Shown: piece after piece, positions 1-10,635 of the stretch
Numbering within the stretch: the first letter of the stretch is position 1
Layout of the letters: each line of letters opens with the position of its first letter
Assembly (NCBI GenBank): GCA_001557505.1
Contig: LSAX01000003.1
Span: 1,240,001-1,304,000, forward strand
Direction of reading: 5' to 3'
Source of the DNA: Reticulascus tulasneorum
Taxonomy: Eukaryota > Ascomycota > Sordariomycetes > Glomerellales > Reticulascaceae
DNA length: 64,000 nt
Position numbers and translations under genes: made by a program
The notes under the pieces: generated by a model
Told to the model about the DNA's origin: nothing
Databases searched by the model: none
The model's input: only the letters and a program-made list of their open reading frames with translations

Positions 1-53
1 CTAGCGCACGGCAGACTTCCGCGATTCTCGCTGCTAAGATGTTTCTGTGGTAG

Positions 54-2481
54 ATTGGTGCCGAGTTTACGTGGTACCCTGCGTTGGGCTACAATACCGA
101 ACGGCCGATGGTGCGCAACAACCTCAAGTACGAGCTCATGAACGTCCTGTATAACCTTGCCGCCCTATATTCCCAGATGGCGATCGCGCAACCGAGGTCG
201 GGGGGAGAGGGACTGAAGACTGCTGCAGGTTATTTCGCTGCCGCAGCCGGTGTGCTGTTACACATGCAAAAGGAGATCTTGCCCGAGCTTAGGATGTCGG
301 ACCCTCCAGAGGATATGGATAACAACACACTCGAGTCTCTCATGCAGCTATTCTTGGCTGAGAGCCAGGAATGCTTTTGGCAAAAGGCTGTGATGGACGG
401 GTACAAAGATGCGATTATTGCGAGGCTTGCGGCACGAACATCGGACCTGTACAACCTGGCTGGGGAATCGGCCATGAAGAGCGAGGCAATCAGCTCGGCT
501 TGGATCCACCACATGAGCGCGAAGCATCACCACTTCGCCGGAGCGGCACAGTACCGGGCAGCCTGCGATTGCTTAGAAAAGAGGAAGTATGGCGAGGAAG
601 TGGCTCGACTAACGGATGCGGTCGCTTGCGTAAATGAGGGGCTGAGGGAAAGTCGAGGAGGATATTTGAATAAGGCTGTGTTGGATGACTTGAACGGACT
701 GAAGAGGAAAGTAGAAGAGGATCTGAAGAGAGCAGAGAAGGACAATGATATGTTGTATCTGAGTAAGTCTAATCTAGTCGATGGAATTGAGCCGCAGCTG
801 ACATGTGCAGACCCGGTGCCGCCAAAATCAGAGTTGAAGATCCTCGACAGAGCCAACATGGCGGTTGCGAAAGTGCCACCGCAAGTCGCGAATCCTTTCG
901 ACTATCTCGGTGATCAAGCTGAATTTGGGCCTGCCTTATTCACAAAACTCGTCCCATTCTCGGTCCACGCCGCAATAACCATCTACGAACAACGGCGCGA
1001 CCGTCTTGTCAATCAGAACATCATTCAGGAGCTAGAGGTTCTCACGGACAAGATCCACACCCTTTTGAGCTCAATAAACCTTCCAGGATCTCTACAGGCA
1101 TTGGAGAAGCCTCTGGGTCTTCCGCACAGTTTAGTACAACATGCCGAGGAGATTCGACAAGCCGATGCGATAGGGAGGATTCAACGGGCATTCTCGGATA
1201 TAAACAAGCTTCGCACAGCCGATCTTGCTATATTCGAGGAAGGCAAGGCGATACTTGCTAGCGAGGAGGAGGAAGACAACCGTCTCAGAAGGAAGTATGG
1301 CACAGAGCGGTGGTCGAGACCAGAGAGCAAGAGTGATCCCCAAGGAAGCCAATTGTGGGCTCAGGCGGCCGAAATTGAGGGTTACTTTGCGAGCAGTATC
1401 AGCAGCGATGGACTGGTTCGAGAGAAATTTGCTCAAGTTGAGGAACTGCTTGTAATGCTTTCGGGTTCCGACCGAGCACTGATGGACTTCGTCCCGTCCA
1501 GCCGACGCATGGATATCCCGGAAGTTCTTAAGCCAGTCATAGGACGACTGCGCGGGGCTTACAACGATGTCCTTCGGTTAGAATCACGGCGGCGGAAGAA
1601 GGCCGAAGCACTGCGAGAGAAGTGTCGGACGGACGACATCAAGCCAGACATTCTCAAAGAGGCGGCTCGGCTCGAGCGTACATACCCTACCACCGCAATC
1701 GTCCCGGCGCATTTCGAGGATTTCTTCGAGAAGCGACTGGATAAGCTGTATGAGCCGGAACTGGAGGCAGTAGAAAAGGAGGCGACAGAGCAAGAACGAT
1801 TGCTAAACGAGGTGACCAGAGTCAACAGGGAGTTCGAGAGCCAGAAGAAGAACATGGGCGACCGAGGGAATCGCGAACGCGAACAGGCTCTGCAGAAGCT
1901 GGACAACGCATACTACAAGTACAAGGAGATTGTTAACAACGTGGATGTGGGTCGGAAGTTCTATAATGACCTGAGCAAGCTCGTGGGCGCCAACTTCCGA
2001 GATCCCGCCCAGGCGTGGGCGGCGAATCGGAGGATAGACGCGAAGAGCTTCGAAGAGTATGTCCCATTTATTCTCAAACACTGCAATATCGACTAACAAA
2101 TTTTCCAGGGAACTGAGCATGCCCCCACTCGGGTCGCTCAATATCAATAGGACGCCTGTCCACTCGCCCGCGGCATCAAGTTATCATGCTGGGACGCAGC
2201 CAGGATCCTACTTCAACGCAAACCCCATCCCATCCGTTCCGCAGCCAACAAGACAACAACTGCACAGTCCCGCTGAAGCGCATATCCAATCGTGGGCCGG
2301 CACGACCGGGGAGCCGCAGCAGCCAAGGGCGGTCCCTCCACTAAACGGTATGTGGTCGCCGGACATGGGCATCAAGTTCGCAGGCCCAACTGGTGCGTCG
2401 GCTACTGCAAATAATCAACAAGGCGGGAATCCACCGGTTGGCGGGACCTGGGAGCCAAACTCGGGCATTCGGTTTGGTTAG
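54..2481 (+). CDS. palA: pH-response regulator PalA/Rim20 (BRO1-domain scaffold), 5' partial
   Basis: This gene encodes a BRO1/ALIX-type scaffold of the fungal ambient-pH (Pal/Rim) pathway. In the family, it binds the ESCRT-III subunit Vps32 and YPxL/I motifs in the transcription factor PacC at endosomal or plasma-membrane sites. The model is join(<54..2056,2109..2481). The window opens inside an upstream intron ending in TAG at 53, and the exon then reads FTWYPALGYN, a conserved BRO1 signature. The first ~270 residues are the rest of the BRO1 domain, followed by a helical V-domain-like region and a coiled coil. The last intron (2057-2108, GTATGT/CTAAC/CAG) leads into a Pro/Gln-rich tail with two WxPxxGI[KR]F repeats; the second ends two residues from the C-terminus. 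That tail favours PalA over the vacuolar-sorting paralogue Bro1. The N-terminal part lies outside the window. Confidence 0.93.
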
Positions 2482-2635
2482 GAAGCAAACTCGTCTCGGA
2501 AGCGAAAAGCAAAGCCTCATGATTAATGAAAATGGGAACGGCGCTTGGGCGCTCTACATGTATTTGATAGACACGATATGGACATGGGAAGAACAGGAGG
2601 CTTTGTATGATATGCCCTTTGCCTTACTCTATAGC

Positions 2636-3496
2636 TCATGGGCGACGAATACGTACCCTGACAACGATCCCCCAGCCGCTCATGCTCGCCCATATCCCAA
2701 ACTCGTTTTCTTTCCTGAATGTCACCTCCTCGGGCCGCACGGTCAGCACGACATCCTCCTCTGGCTCTTTTATTCGCGTCTTAGTCGCGCTCGAGGCTGC
2801 AGGTTGTGAGGACGTCTCCCCAGACTTGAACAAGCCCCATCGGCTTGCCTTCCTCTCCTCTTTCGCTTTCTCCACCACCGTCCGCACAGTTTGTCTGTCA
2901 ACTCTGGGCTGCGGCTGCGGGTGCAAATGCCTCGCCAGGCGGCGTGCCATCTCCTCGTCGCCCCACCACCAGCTTCCTTTTGCGTTTACGTTTGGGATCC
3001 CCTCGTCGTCCCACCGTCCCCATTCATCAAACTGCCTCTCCCTCTCCGCGGCACCCACTTCCGTCCCCGTCTGATCTTGGCCGGACGGCTTCTCCCCCGT
3101 CGGCCCAGCAAGCTTATCCACGATCCTCACCATCGTGCGCACCTCCCCGGACCTGCGCTCATCTGCGCCCGTCATGCTCCAGTCTGCAGGAACGGCAGCC
3201 GCAGGCACGAGAGTCATCTCCGCGAGGGACGGGGGATGGGGCATGGAGCCCAGGGAGGAGAGGAGCGCGTCCACATGGGGGATTAGGAGAGTCAGGATGT
3301 CGGCGTCGGAGGCGGCCTGTTGCGCCGTGTGGGCCTGTTGGGATTCGTGAATGCGGGAGGTCAGGGTTGTGAGGTGGGTGGATAGGTAGGTGGTGTATGT
3401 GGAGGGAGGGGATGACGGATGTGAGGAGGAGGACGAGGATGTGGTGGCCTCTGTGTAAGTCGGGGGAAGGTCTTCTTCCCGGGGCAGTTTCGACAT
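2636..3496 (-). CDS. conserved fungal protein of unknown function with N-terminal PPxY motif
   Basis: This is a single-exon frame of 286 residues. I chose the start at 3496 because the in-frame sequence upstream lacks coding character and the protein then begins MSKLPREEDLPPTYTEA, with a PPxY motif (PPTY, residues 11-14). PPxY motifs bind WW domains of Rsp5/Nedd4 ubiquitin ligases. A Ser-rich stretch follows, then a predicted helical part with many Ala and His, a Trp-rich patch (WWWGDEEMARRL) and a Lys/Glu-rich tail with VRPEEVTF. I see no signal peptide, transmembrane segment or enzyme motif. It converges on palA with 154 bp between the stops. I do not recognise the family, so no function is proposed. 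Confidence 0.72.
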   Translation of the reverse strand: MSKLPREEDLPPTYTEATTSSSSSSHPSSPPSTYTTYLSTHLTTLTSRIHESQQAHTAQQAASDADILTLLIPHVDALLSSLGSMPHPPSLAEMTLVPAAAVPADWSMTGADERRSGEVRTMVRIVDKLAGPTGEKPSGQDQTGTEVGAAERERQFDEWGRWDDEGIPNVNAKGSWWWGDEEMARRLARHLHPQPQPRVDRQTVRTVVEKAKEERKASRWGLFKSGETSSQPAASSATKTRIKEPEEDVVLTVRPEEVTFRKENEFGIWASMSGWGIVVRVRIRRP

Positions 3497-5731
3497 CGTG
3501 ATAGTGTAGATAGTGGGGGGTAGAATGAGTCGGAATTCAGAGAACAAGAATGCAGGTATGAAATCAAGAGCGCTTGGGGTATATTGATGGCCTGCGCACA
3601 AGTGCAAGCCTGTTATTGTGGCAGCGACTGGACCGGTCCGACTCCGTCAATTGATCGAACAATGGTTTCCAGGAATTCAACAGCCCAACCTGGACGGTGG
3701 AGTTTAGAGATTTGTCCTGTCTGGTCGATACCAAGAGCGAGCAGCCGCGACCCGAAGTTGGAGTGAACCAAGTCGCCCCCGCCGAGCCTCCGGTGTTCAT
3801 GTGATGGGATAAATCGGCCGGTCGCGTCCGCATGAACAAAAGCCTTCCGAGCGGGCCTCAAAAATGCTAGGCTGTCCAGAGTGGAACTGTAAAATTATCG
3901 TGCCAAGTGAGGGAGGGGGATCGCCTGAGGGAGCCGGTCAGGTGAGGAGTGATTCAGCCTTGGTAATGCCCCGGTGGGACTTTGTCGTCTCAGAGGCGAG
4001 GGCTCAGCCTTGGGAAGAAGTGAGGTCGTCCCCACTGCAATCCTTGGGAATTGCAGATCCAATGATGGTGTGTGGTTCAGCACACACCCGAGCTAGGCGC
4101 TAGTTCATGCAGGAAAGTTCGCCCAACTTCGGTGGAGGCTGTGATGTGTGCCTTGATGGCTTTTCCACTAACACGTTTCTCGGGCATTAAACGAGACACA
4201 CATAATTTTCCGAAATCGGATACCGAGGGCCAGGATCTCAGCTAGCTGTTCCCCTGATGAGAGGCATTCTTTCCATGTCGTGTCTGGGATGTTCATGCCC
4301 GGGCTGATAGCCTGTCTTCAGATCGTATTGTGCATGATACGTGGCGCAGGGTCTGGGCTGTGGATGTCAGTACTCCACGGAAGGGCACACAAGGACCAAT
4401 TGCTAGTCGAACATGAGCAAACTTGGACCTCTTCAGTAAAACAAGGTAAGGCCAGCTTACTTTTTGAAATGGGCAAGTTGCCGCTTTTTGGACAAAAAAA
4501 AAACACCATGAAATCCAAAATTTTCACAAAACGGCTTAAAATCATGAAAAGAAATTGGCAAAAATGGCAAAAAACATACAACACCGGGTATTCGCTGGTC
4601 GTCACCGACCCAACTACTAATCCAGCAGTCAGTAGCTTATCTATGGGAGAGCGGACGGGATCCCGAGTTCTCTACTGCTTATGGTCGTATGTATTTGGTT
4701 GTGCTTGATTTGGCAATATAAAGTCTTGATTTTCTGGATTGTGTTGGCAAAATTTCTGGTGGCGTTTCCAACAGCTTGTATGACAGAACATCCACAAATA
4801 CGCGGGGTAAAACCAGCCTAGGACACATCAACTAGTACCGATCTCTCGGCTCCAGAGACGGGCCTCAAAACGGCCAGCATCGGAAGTACCCAAGTTCCAC
4901 CGCTTCTGTGGATAATTCGACTCGTGACCCATTTGCCCCATATTTTGAAATGCCAGGCAGCCAGAGAATCGGCTCCGGCAAGGCTTCTGGAAGGAATACC
5001 AAGAGTTTCTGGCGCGGATCTTCTGTCGCCGCAGCTCTTAAGGTAGCTATTCATGGGAATGTTGCATTGATTATATCGTAAAATATCAAGATGTTCAAGT
5101 AGCTATACATAGGAATATTGGAGTAATATATTAGTGAGTAAGTAGCAGTGATTGGAGTATTCGAGATACTTTCCGAAGGAAAGTTGCCTGCAACTACTGG
5201 CGAAAATGTATCTGCCCTCTTTTCGTCCTTACTCGGCTGGCTGGAGTTGAATATCAAAATCCGCCGCCTCCGCCTCCGCCACCGCCACCAAATCTGCTGT
5301 GCACACACCCATGTCGCAAGGCGTTCGGGCAACCCTGAGGCTCTTGGAACATGCTTGGCCATAGAATTAGCCTTGCCGAGATACGATGCAAACGGCTACA
5401 CGGCCACTTTCTGAATTGCGGATGCTGGAGGACGTCAAACAAAGGGGGCTGTCAGACAGGCAGAATGACTGGCAAGAGACTCAGGTTCTTAAAGCTTAAG
5501 CCCATCCGTATAAGAAACTCGTGTTTCCTGACTTTCTGTCTTTCTGTTGTCATTGCATACAGTTGTGTGACACGATACAATACTGAGTAACCTATCTCCT
5601 TTCAGTCTTTGTTCGGGCTTCTCCTTAAGCCAAACCTATTTCCTGCCAACCAAGGGCGGCCAAACCTTTACAACATCACCTGAGATTGCTTGCTCGGCAA
5701 CTCCGCCTACAGTCATTGCTACCTCGCCGCA
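3497..5731. other. intergenic region without a supported gene
   Basis: About 2.2 kb separates the PPxY gene and the flotillin gene. Open frames of 60-142 codons occur on both strands but have no recognisable domain, no consistent start context and no splice partner. An A-rich patch lies near 4490-4580. A short CCGCCT/CCACCG triplet-type tract lies at about 5260-5290. Confidence 0.6.
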
Positions 5732-5737
5732 TATAAA
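5732..5737 (+). promoter_or_regulatory. TATA-like box of the flotillin gene
   Basis: TATAAA occurs about 140 bp upstream of the flotillin ATG. It is followed by a pyrimidine-rich leader (about 5765-5865), typical of strongly expressed filamentous-fungal genes. The call rests on position and sequence only. Confidence 0.45.
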
Positions 5738-5874
5738 CCAAACACTTCCAGCGTCCCAGCCATCCTAAATACCCTTTTTCTTTTGATACCCGAACACCGA
5801 ATCTCTTCTTTGTCTTCTCCTCCTCCCAACTAACTACCTTACCTCTTTACACCGATCCCCGCCAAACCGCCAAA

Positions 5875-7616
5875 ATGTCGTTCAGAGTCGCCGCCCCCGA
5901 TGAGTACCTCGCCATCACTGGTATGAGCGTGAAGACGGTCAAGATCACCAAAGCAGCATGGGTCTGGCCATTTCAACGCTGCATGCGCTTCAGGTATGAC
6001 TGTCATTTTTATTACCGGACCATGCTGGCAGAACTAACTGTGTGATAGTGTGCAACCGCAAGACTATGCCATGAATCTGCAAGCCATGACCAAGGAGAAG
6101 CTGCAGTTTCTACTGCCCGTCGTCTTCACAGTTGGTCCAGACGTGAATACCCGCGGCGCAAATGCTCGAGCCGGCTTGCCTGACCATATTGACGAGGACG
6201 ATGATCTCGTCCAGAATCGCGAGGACAAGGGTGATTCGCTGATGAAGTACGCCATGCTTCTGGCCGACTCCATCGACAAAAACACAGACAACCCCAACGC
6301 AGCCTCGCACGTCGGCAATATAGTAAAAGGTATCATTGAGGGCGAGGTCCGAGTTCTTGTTTCAAGCATGACTATGGAAGAGATCTTTACCGAGAGAGAG
6401 GTGTTCAAGAAACGGATCTTCAAGAACATCAAGGGCGAGCTTGTAAGCCCACCATTTCCCGCCACCTCCACCACCTCACTTCACAACCACTTCACTTCAC
6501 CACCACTCTAGTAATTGATTTCACGTCTTATTAACGTTCTTTTAGGACCAATTTGGGCTCAAGATCTACAATGCAAACGTCAAGGAACTGAAAGACGCGC
6601 CCGGTTCGGTTTACTTTGAAAGCCTGTCCCGGAAGGCTCATGAAGGCGCATCTGCCACTTCACGTGTCGACGTCGCGGAAGCACAACTTCGCGGTACTGT
6701 TGGAGAAGCCCAGCGCAAGGGTGAGCAAGATCGTGAGCTTGCAAAAATCAATGCAGAGACAGCTGTCTCCAAAACGGTGCGCGACATTGAGCGTGCTACC
6801 GCCGAAGCCTCCCTCAGCACACAACAGGCGGCCCTCAACAAGGATGTCGAGATCGCCCGCGTCGAAGCCAAGAGAGCTCTGGAGTCCAAGGATGAGGACC
6901 TGAAACGACAGGTTGAGGTCAAGCGTGGTGCTGCCGAGATGGAACGCCTGCGTGCCACTGATGTCGTCAAGGCGCAGATTCAAAGAGAGTCGAAGCAACA
7001 AGCCGCCGATGCGAGGGCATACGAGATCGAGGCCGATGCCAAGGCAAATTACGAGAAGAGCGCACGCGACACTGACGCCAAGGCATATAAGACGAAGATT
7101 GATGCCGATGCGCAGGCCCTCGCCGAGTTCAACCGCACCACCAAGGCCGCTGACGCAACTGCATACAAGTCCAAGGTCGACGCGGAGGCGTGGAGCTACG
7201 CAGCCAAGGTGAACGCCGAAGCCGACCTTGTCAAGAAGCTCAAGGAGGCTGAGGGTATCTCGGCCATGGCAGACGCTTATTCCAGAATGGCGCACGCGTT
7301 CGGCGGCCCGGCTGGCCTCCTGCAGTACATGATGATCGAGAAGGGCACATACATTGAGCTGGCCAAGGCGAATGCCGAGGGCATTCGCGGTCTGGAGCCC
7401 AAGATTACGGTGTGGAACACGGGCAGCCAGGAGGGTGGCTCGGGTGGAAATACTACAGCCGCTGACACAATGCGCAACGTTTATCAGATGCTACCCCCTC
7501 TGATGACGACCATTAACGAGCAGACGGGCATCACATTGCCCGAGTGGCAGTTTGGGCGCATGAATGCGGGTATGAACGCTATCAATGACGAAAAGAGCGT
7601 TAACGGTCACAAGTAG
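5875..7616 (+). CDS. flotillin-like SPFH/band-7 protein
   Basis: The model is join(5875..5993,6049..6442,6546..7616), 527 residues. Both introns have GTATGA/GTAAGC donors, and the exon phases close exactly. The protein begins SFRVAAPDEYLAITG, the start typical of eukaryotic flotillins. The SPFH domain (about residues 1-190) is followed by a long Ala/Glu/Lys-rich coiled-coil region (about 200-400, with many EA/KA repeats) and the C-terminal flotillin segment (GPAGLLQYMMIEKG, near 410-430). Family members are hairpin-anchored or acylated scaffolds of sterol-rich plasma-membrane microdomains; in aspergilli the orthologue FloA sits in stable membrane patches. No true transmembrane helix is seen, as expected. 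The ATG lies in a good AAA-ATG context. Confidence 0.95.
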
Positions 7617-8017
7617 GTGGCTTGGATGGTGTGACTCAGGCTGCCGCAGTAAGCAGAGCTGGAGGCGAAGCTCTCCCTCTGTTCCGTTGGGGTTTGCCGT
7701 AATTACATTTGCATCTGCATCTGGGCTGGCGTTCGCGGCTCTTCACAATTTTGGCATGGCTTCAGCTCGGGATATATCGACAAACCATAGACTTTTCATT
7801 TGTTTGTTTGGCAATACCATCACTTTGTAAATTACTAGTATCTATACAATGTCTCCATCAGTACCCTGCCGCTTGCTATGTCAGTACATTTAAATCCCTT
7901 CGCACCATTTTCAACCCCAATGCGGGAAAGTTGGTCCACTCACCATGATAATTAATACAAGGGCTTATCTCTGCCATCACCACCCCTTGGTACCTGAAAC
8001 CTCCTCAGTCGTTCCCC
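7617..8017. other. 3' flank of flotillin gene, no gene seen
   Basis: About 400 bp between the flotillin stop and the doubtful minus-strand frame at 8018. I see no coding frame with domain content, RNA gene or repeat. Confidence 0.5.
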
Positions 8018-8560
8018 TCATCGATAGCACATACTCAGATTCCCGCTCGGCAAATTCGGCGGTTTTAGCTGATCCACAATCTCCATGTCTGTCAAGCTAT
8101 CCTCTATCACAATTGGGTCAAAAGCGTGACAGCCATTGGGATCCTTGTACGGGGAATTGCTCCGGAGTGCAGTTGGGCCAGGCAGTTGGCGACAACGATG
8201 ACGTGCAGCTTGGAAGCGACGCACTTGGAATTTGGTAAAAGTGGCCTGAACTGATACCGAACTGGACGAGGCGGCCAACGTCAGTGTAACATCGTATGTC
8301 AAAGCGAACCTCATCGTGGACACGCACACGTTCCATAACTCGGTGACCGAGGTAGTAGCTGGCGATGAGGCGGATGAGCAGGAGTTTTCTTCACGCACTG
8401 GTGTGCACGGACGGTTGTTATCGGGGCGAAGCTGGCCCCCAAAACAGAGCATGCCTGGCAAGAGGCGAACATGGTCAGGTGGCAGGTAGACGAATAAAGT
8501 CCCAAGCGATGCGATGTTGGTGGCGCCGGCGAATACGCGATAATCTTCTGCGATGTCAGT
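8018..8560 (-). CDS. doubtful reading frame, possible gene fragment
   Basis: One minus-strand frame stays open from a stop at 8561-8563 down to 8018. It encodes a hydrophobic stretch (NIASLGTLFVYLPPDHV) followed by a Cys/Ser/Thr-rich part and a C-terminal part with FDPIVIEDSLTDMEIV. Codon use looks like that of neighbouring genes. A possible intron acceptor (ATCGCAG) sits just upstream, at about 8546-8552. I could not find an upstream exon with a start codon and do not recognise the family. It may be the 3' exon of a small membrane or secreted protein, a decayed gene, or chance. Confidence 0.22.
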   Translation of the reverse strand, partial: TDIAEDYRVFAGATNIASLGTLFVYLPPDHVRLLPGMLCFGGQLRPDNNRPCTPVREENSCSSASSPATTSVTELWNVCVSTMRFALTYDVTLTLAASSSSVSVQATFTKFQVRRFQAARHRCRQLPGPTALRSNSPYKDPNGCHAFDPIVIEDSLTDMEIVDQLKPPNLPSGNLSMCYR

Positions 8561-10182
8561 CTAACCTTGTGCAGGGAAATTGTTCTAGACCGAGAATATT
8601 GGCTTGGCGTAGAAGACACAGGACGTTAAAGAGGTACGAGCGAATAATTATCGCGGTTCTGACATGTTGGTTCTCCAGAGTTCCCAGTACTGAGAACGGG
8701 CCATAACCGTGAACGTAAATTTATGGTCCACTTTCATTTGAACCCGAGGCTTTGGAGCCGACTTCATATCCCTTGCCCCGCCCCTCCCTTTATTCTCGTA
8801 TCTCTTTCCGATTGGCGACTCATTGGGCTAGTTTGAGGCGAAGTGCAATTGAGCGCTGAAGAGACGACGAGGAATATTATGGGCGGTTCATTTTGACATG
8901 AACGATGAGATTCAATGCATTTCTTATGTATTCTATCGCGCATTTACTATACTATTTAGGTTGACATTTGTGGATTTCTCTGATCAGTTCGCGTATCAGC
9001 GGAAGCGGGCTAATATTCGCCAATGAAAGGACCCTGCAGGAAACAGATCACGCACGGTATGCCGTGTAGGCGCCCATATAGATTAGAGAGATCTAACAGA
9101 TGGCACAAGCCTAGCCGGGGCCTGGTCCTACCAAAATCTGAGGTGTTCGGTATGGAAATAGGAATGGCAAGGATTGCAATGTGTGCCATTTTAGATACAG
9201 ACGGTGGGAAGGGAGTTAACACCTGAAGAAAGTCAAACCAATCAGGCAAGACCAACAGCATCTAGAACCGATCCAACCTTAGTTCTCCTTTTTTCATTAA
9301 TTTTTTATTTTATTTTAGATAATGAATGTCCCGCAGGCCTAGGCCCGGGCGCCCATACGAGGTCCGCGGGCTGCTTGGCTTGCTTTCCGCTACTCAGGCT
9401 CCGGGAACTTGTTGCTCTGTTGGCCATTACACTCAATAAAAGCTCAACCCATGTGCTAAGACACGCCGTGAAGATGCATCCACCTGCCTTTAACGAGGCA
9501 AATAGTGGTTACGTTCGGTGACCTAAGCGGACTCTTTCGCAGGGATCGTTACGTTTGTTGGTAGTCCGTGGTGTGCGTTGGTACTCTGCGATGGTAATTT
9601 GCGTTGGCGTAGACCAGAGGCACAAATATTCTGTCTCCATGACATTTTCCGATGTGTGATCGAGACGGCATGAAATTGTAATTTACACCAACTACGTGTC
9701 ATTCTGCCAAGGTTCATTGTGTTGGGTGGATTCAGTTGCTCGGGCTTCACCCTGTAAGGGAATCGGCGACGAGTTCTCGGACTGCAAACAAGAGTGCACA
9801 CTCGGTTCCAAGTCTCGGACAATTCGTCCAAAGATGGCCGAGAAAGAATAACCAACTGCGTGAAGTATGTAGCAATGAAAGAGACGGCAGCCACGGAACT
9901 AGTAGAGGCAATAGCCAGGAATCGAGGGCATATAAACCCTCTGGGCTTCCCACGATCCGGTCAGGAAATTGTTACGAGCCATCACCCATCATCCAGATAA
10001 AGGCACCAGAATCTCTTATATTCCACTCCCGGTAAGCAATCCTAACTGTGAACGAAGAGTCCAAGGTCCCTCATGTCTTTGAATCGTTTGCTCTACTTAA
10101 AGTTTATGTTTCCGCTGACAACCCAAGTACGAACAGGTTTTCTTGAGAACCAGTCACTGCAAGACAAAGACAACTCGACAAA
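8561..10182. other. intergenic region upstream of the secreted-protein gene
   Basis: No frame here is supported. A TATAAA (about 9930-9936) lies some 250 bp before the secreted-protein ATG at 10183 and could belong to its promoter if the leader is long or contains an intron. Confidence 0.45.
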
Positions 10183-10635
10183 ATGCGATTCGAAGTTACT
10201 GCCCTGCTTGCCGCGCTGGCGACAGCCTGCGCTGCAGACAGAATGGAGGTTCTTACGAAGTGCCCCACATTCACATGCGACAGCTCGAATGCCTTTTTCT
10301 ACACAGACTACGGCAGCTACAAGATTAATGCCAACGAGGGCTGCAGGCGCACCAGCGTGCCAGGAATGACCGACTTTTGTGTCGATTGGCGCAAATTCAG
10401 AGCCCACTTCAAATTCAGCCACCAATCGTTCAAACGATGTCTGGTGATGCGATCGAGAAACTTTTTCGGCTGCGGTGATTACGAGCATAGCTGCGATCAG
10501 TCGAGATGGGAGGAGATTGCCTGTAGTTGGAGACTGCCAGGTGGCCAGAACGGTACCGCCGAAGCTACTGTTTCGGTTCCACCAGCCACCGTCACAGTCC
10601 CAGTCACAGTCGAGACTGAGATTCCCCAGAACTGA
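10183..10635 (+). CDS. small secreted cysteine-rich protein (150 aa)
   Basis: This is a single-exon gene for 150 residues. Residues 1-18 (MRFEVTALLAALATACAA) form a classical signal peptide with a predicted cleavage near Ala18. The mature chain carries eight cysteines (27, 32, 54, 66, 86, 97, 104, 114), an even number that fits four disulfides. An aromatic/basic central part is followed by a Thr/Val/Pro-rich tail (about 127-150) that could be O-glycosylated and lacks a GPI signal. The size, export signal and cysteine density are those of fungal candidate effectors, but I recognise no named fold. It stands alone, with over 2 kb of sparse DNA on each side. Confidence 0.75.
   Translation: MRFEVTALLAALATACAADRMEVLTKCPTFTCDSSNAFFYTDYGSYKINANEGCRRTSVPGMTDFCVDWRKFRAHFKFSHQSFKRCLVMRSRNFFGCGDYEHSCDQSRWEEIACSWRLPGGQNGTAEATVSVPPATVTVPVTVETEIPQN

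Noticed and set aside
4280..4708. 142-codon plus-strand open frame
   Set aside because: It runs through an A-rich patch giving artificial Lys-rich sequence, starts without context and has no recognisable features.
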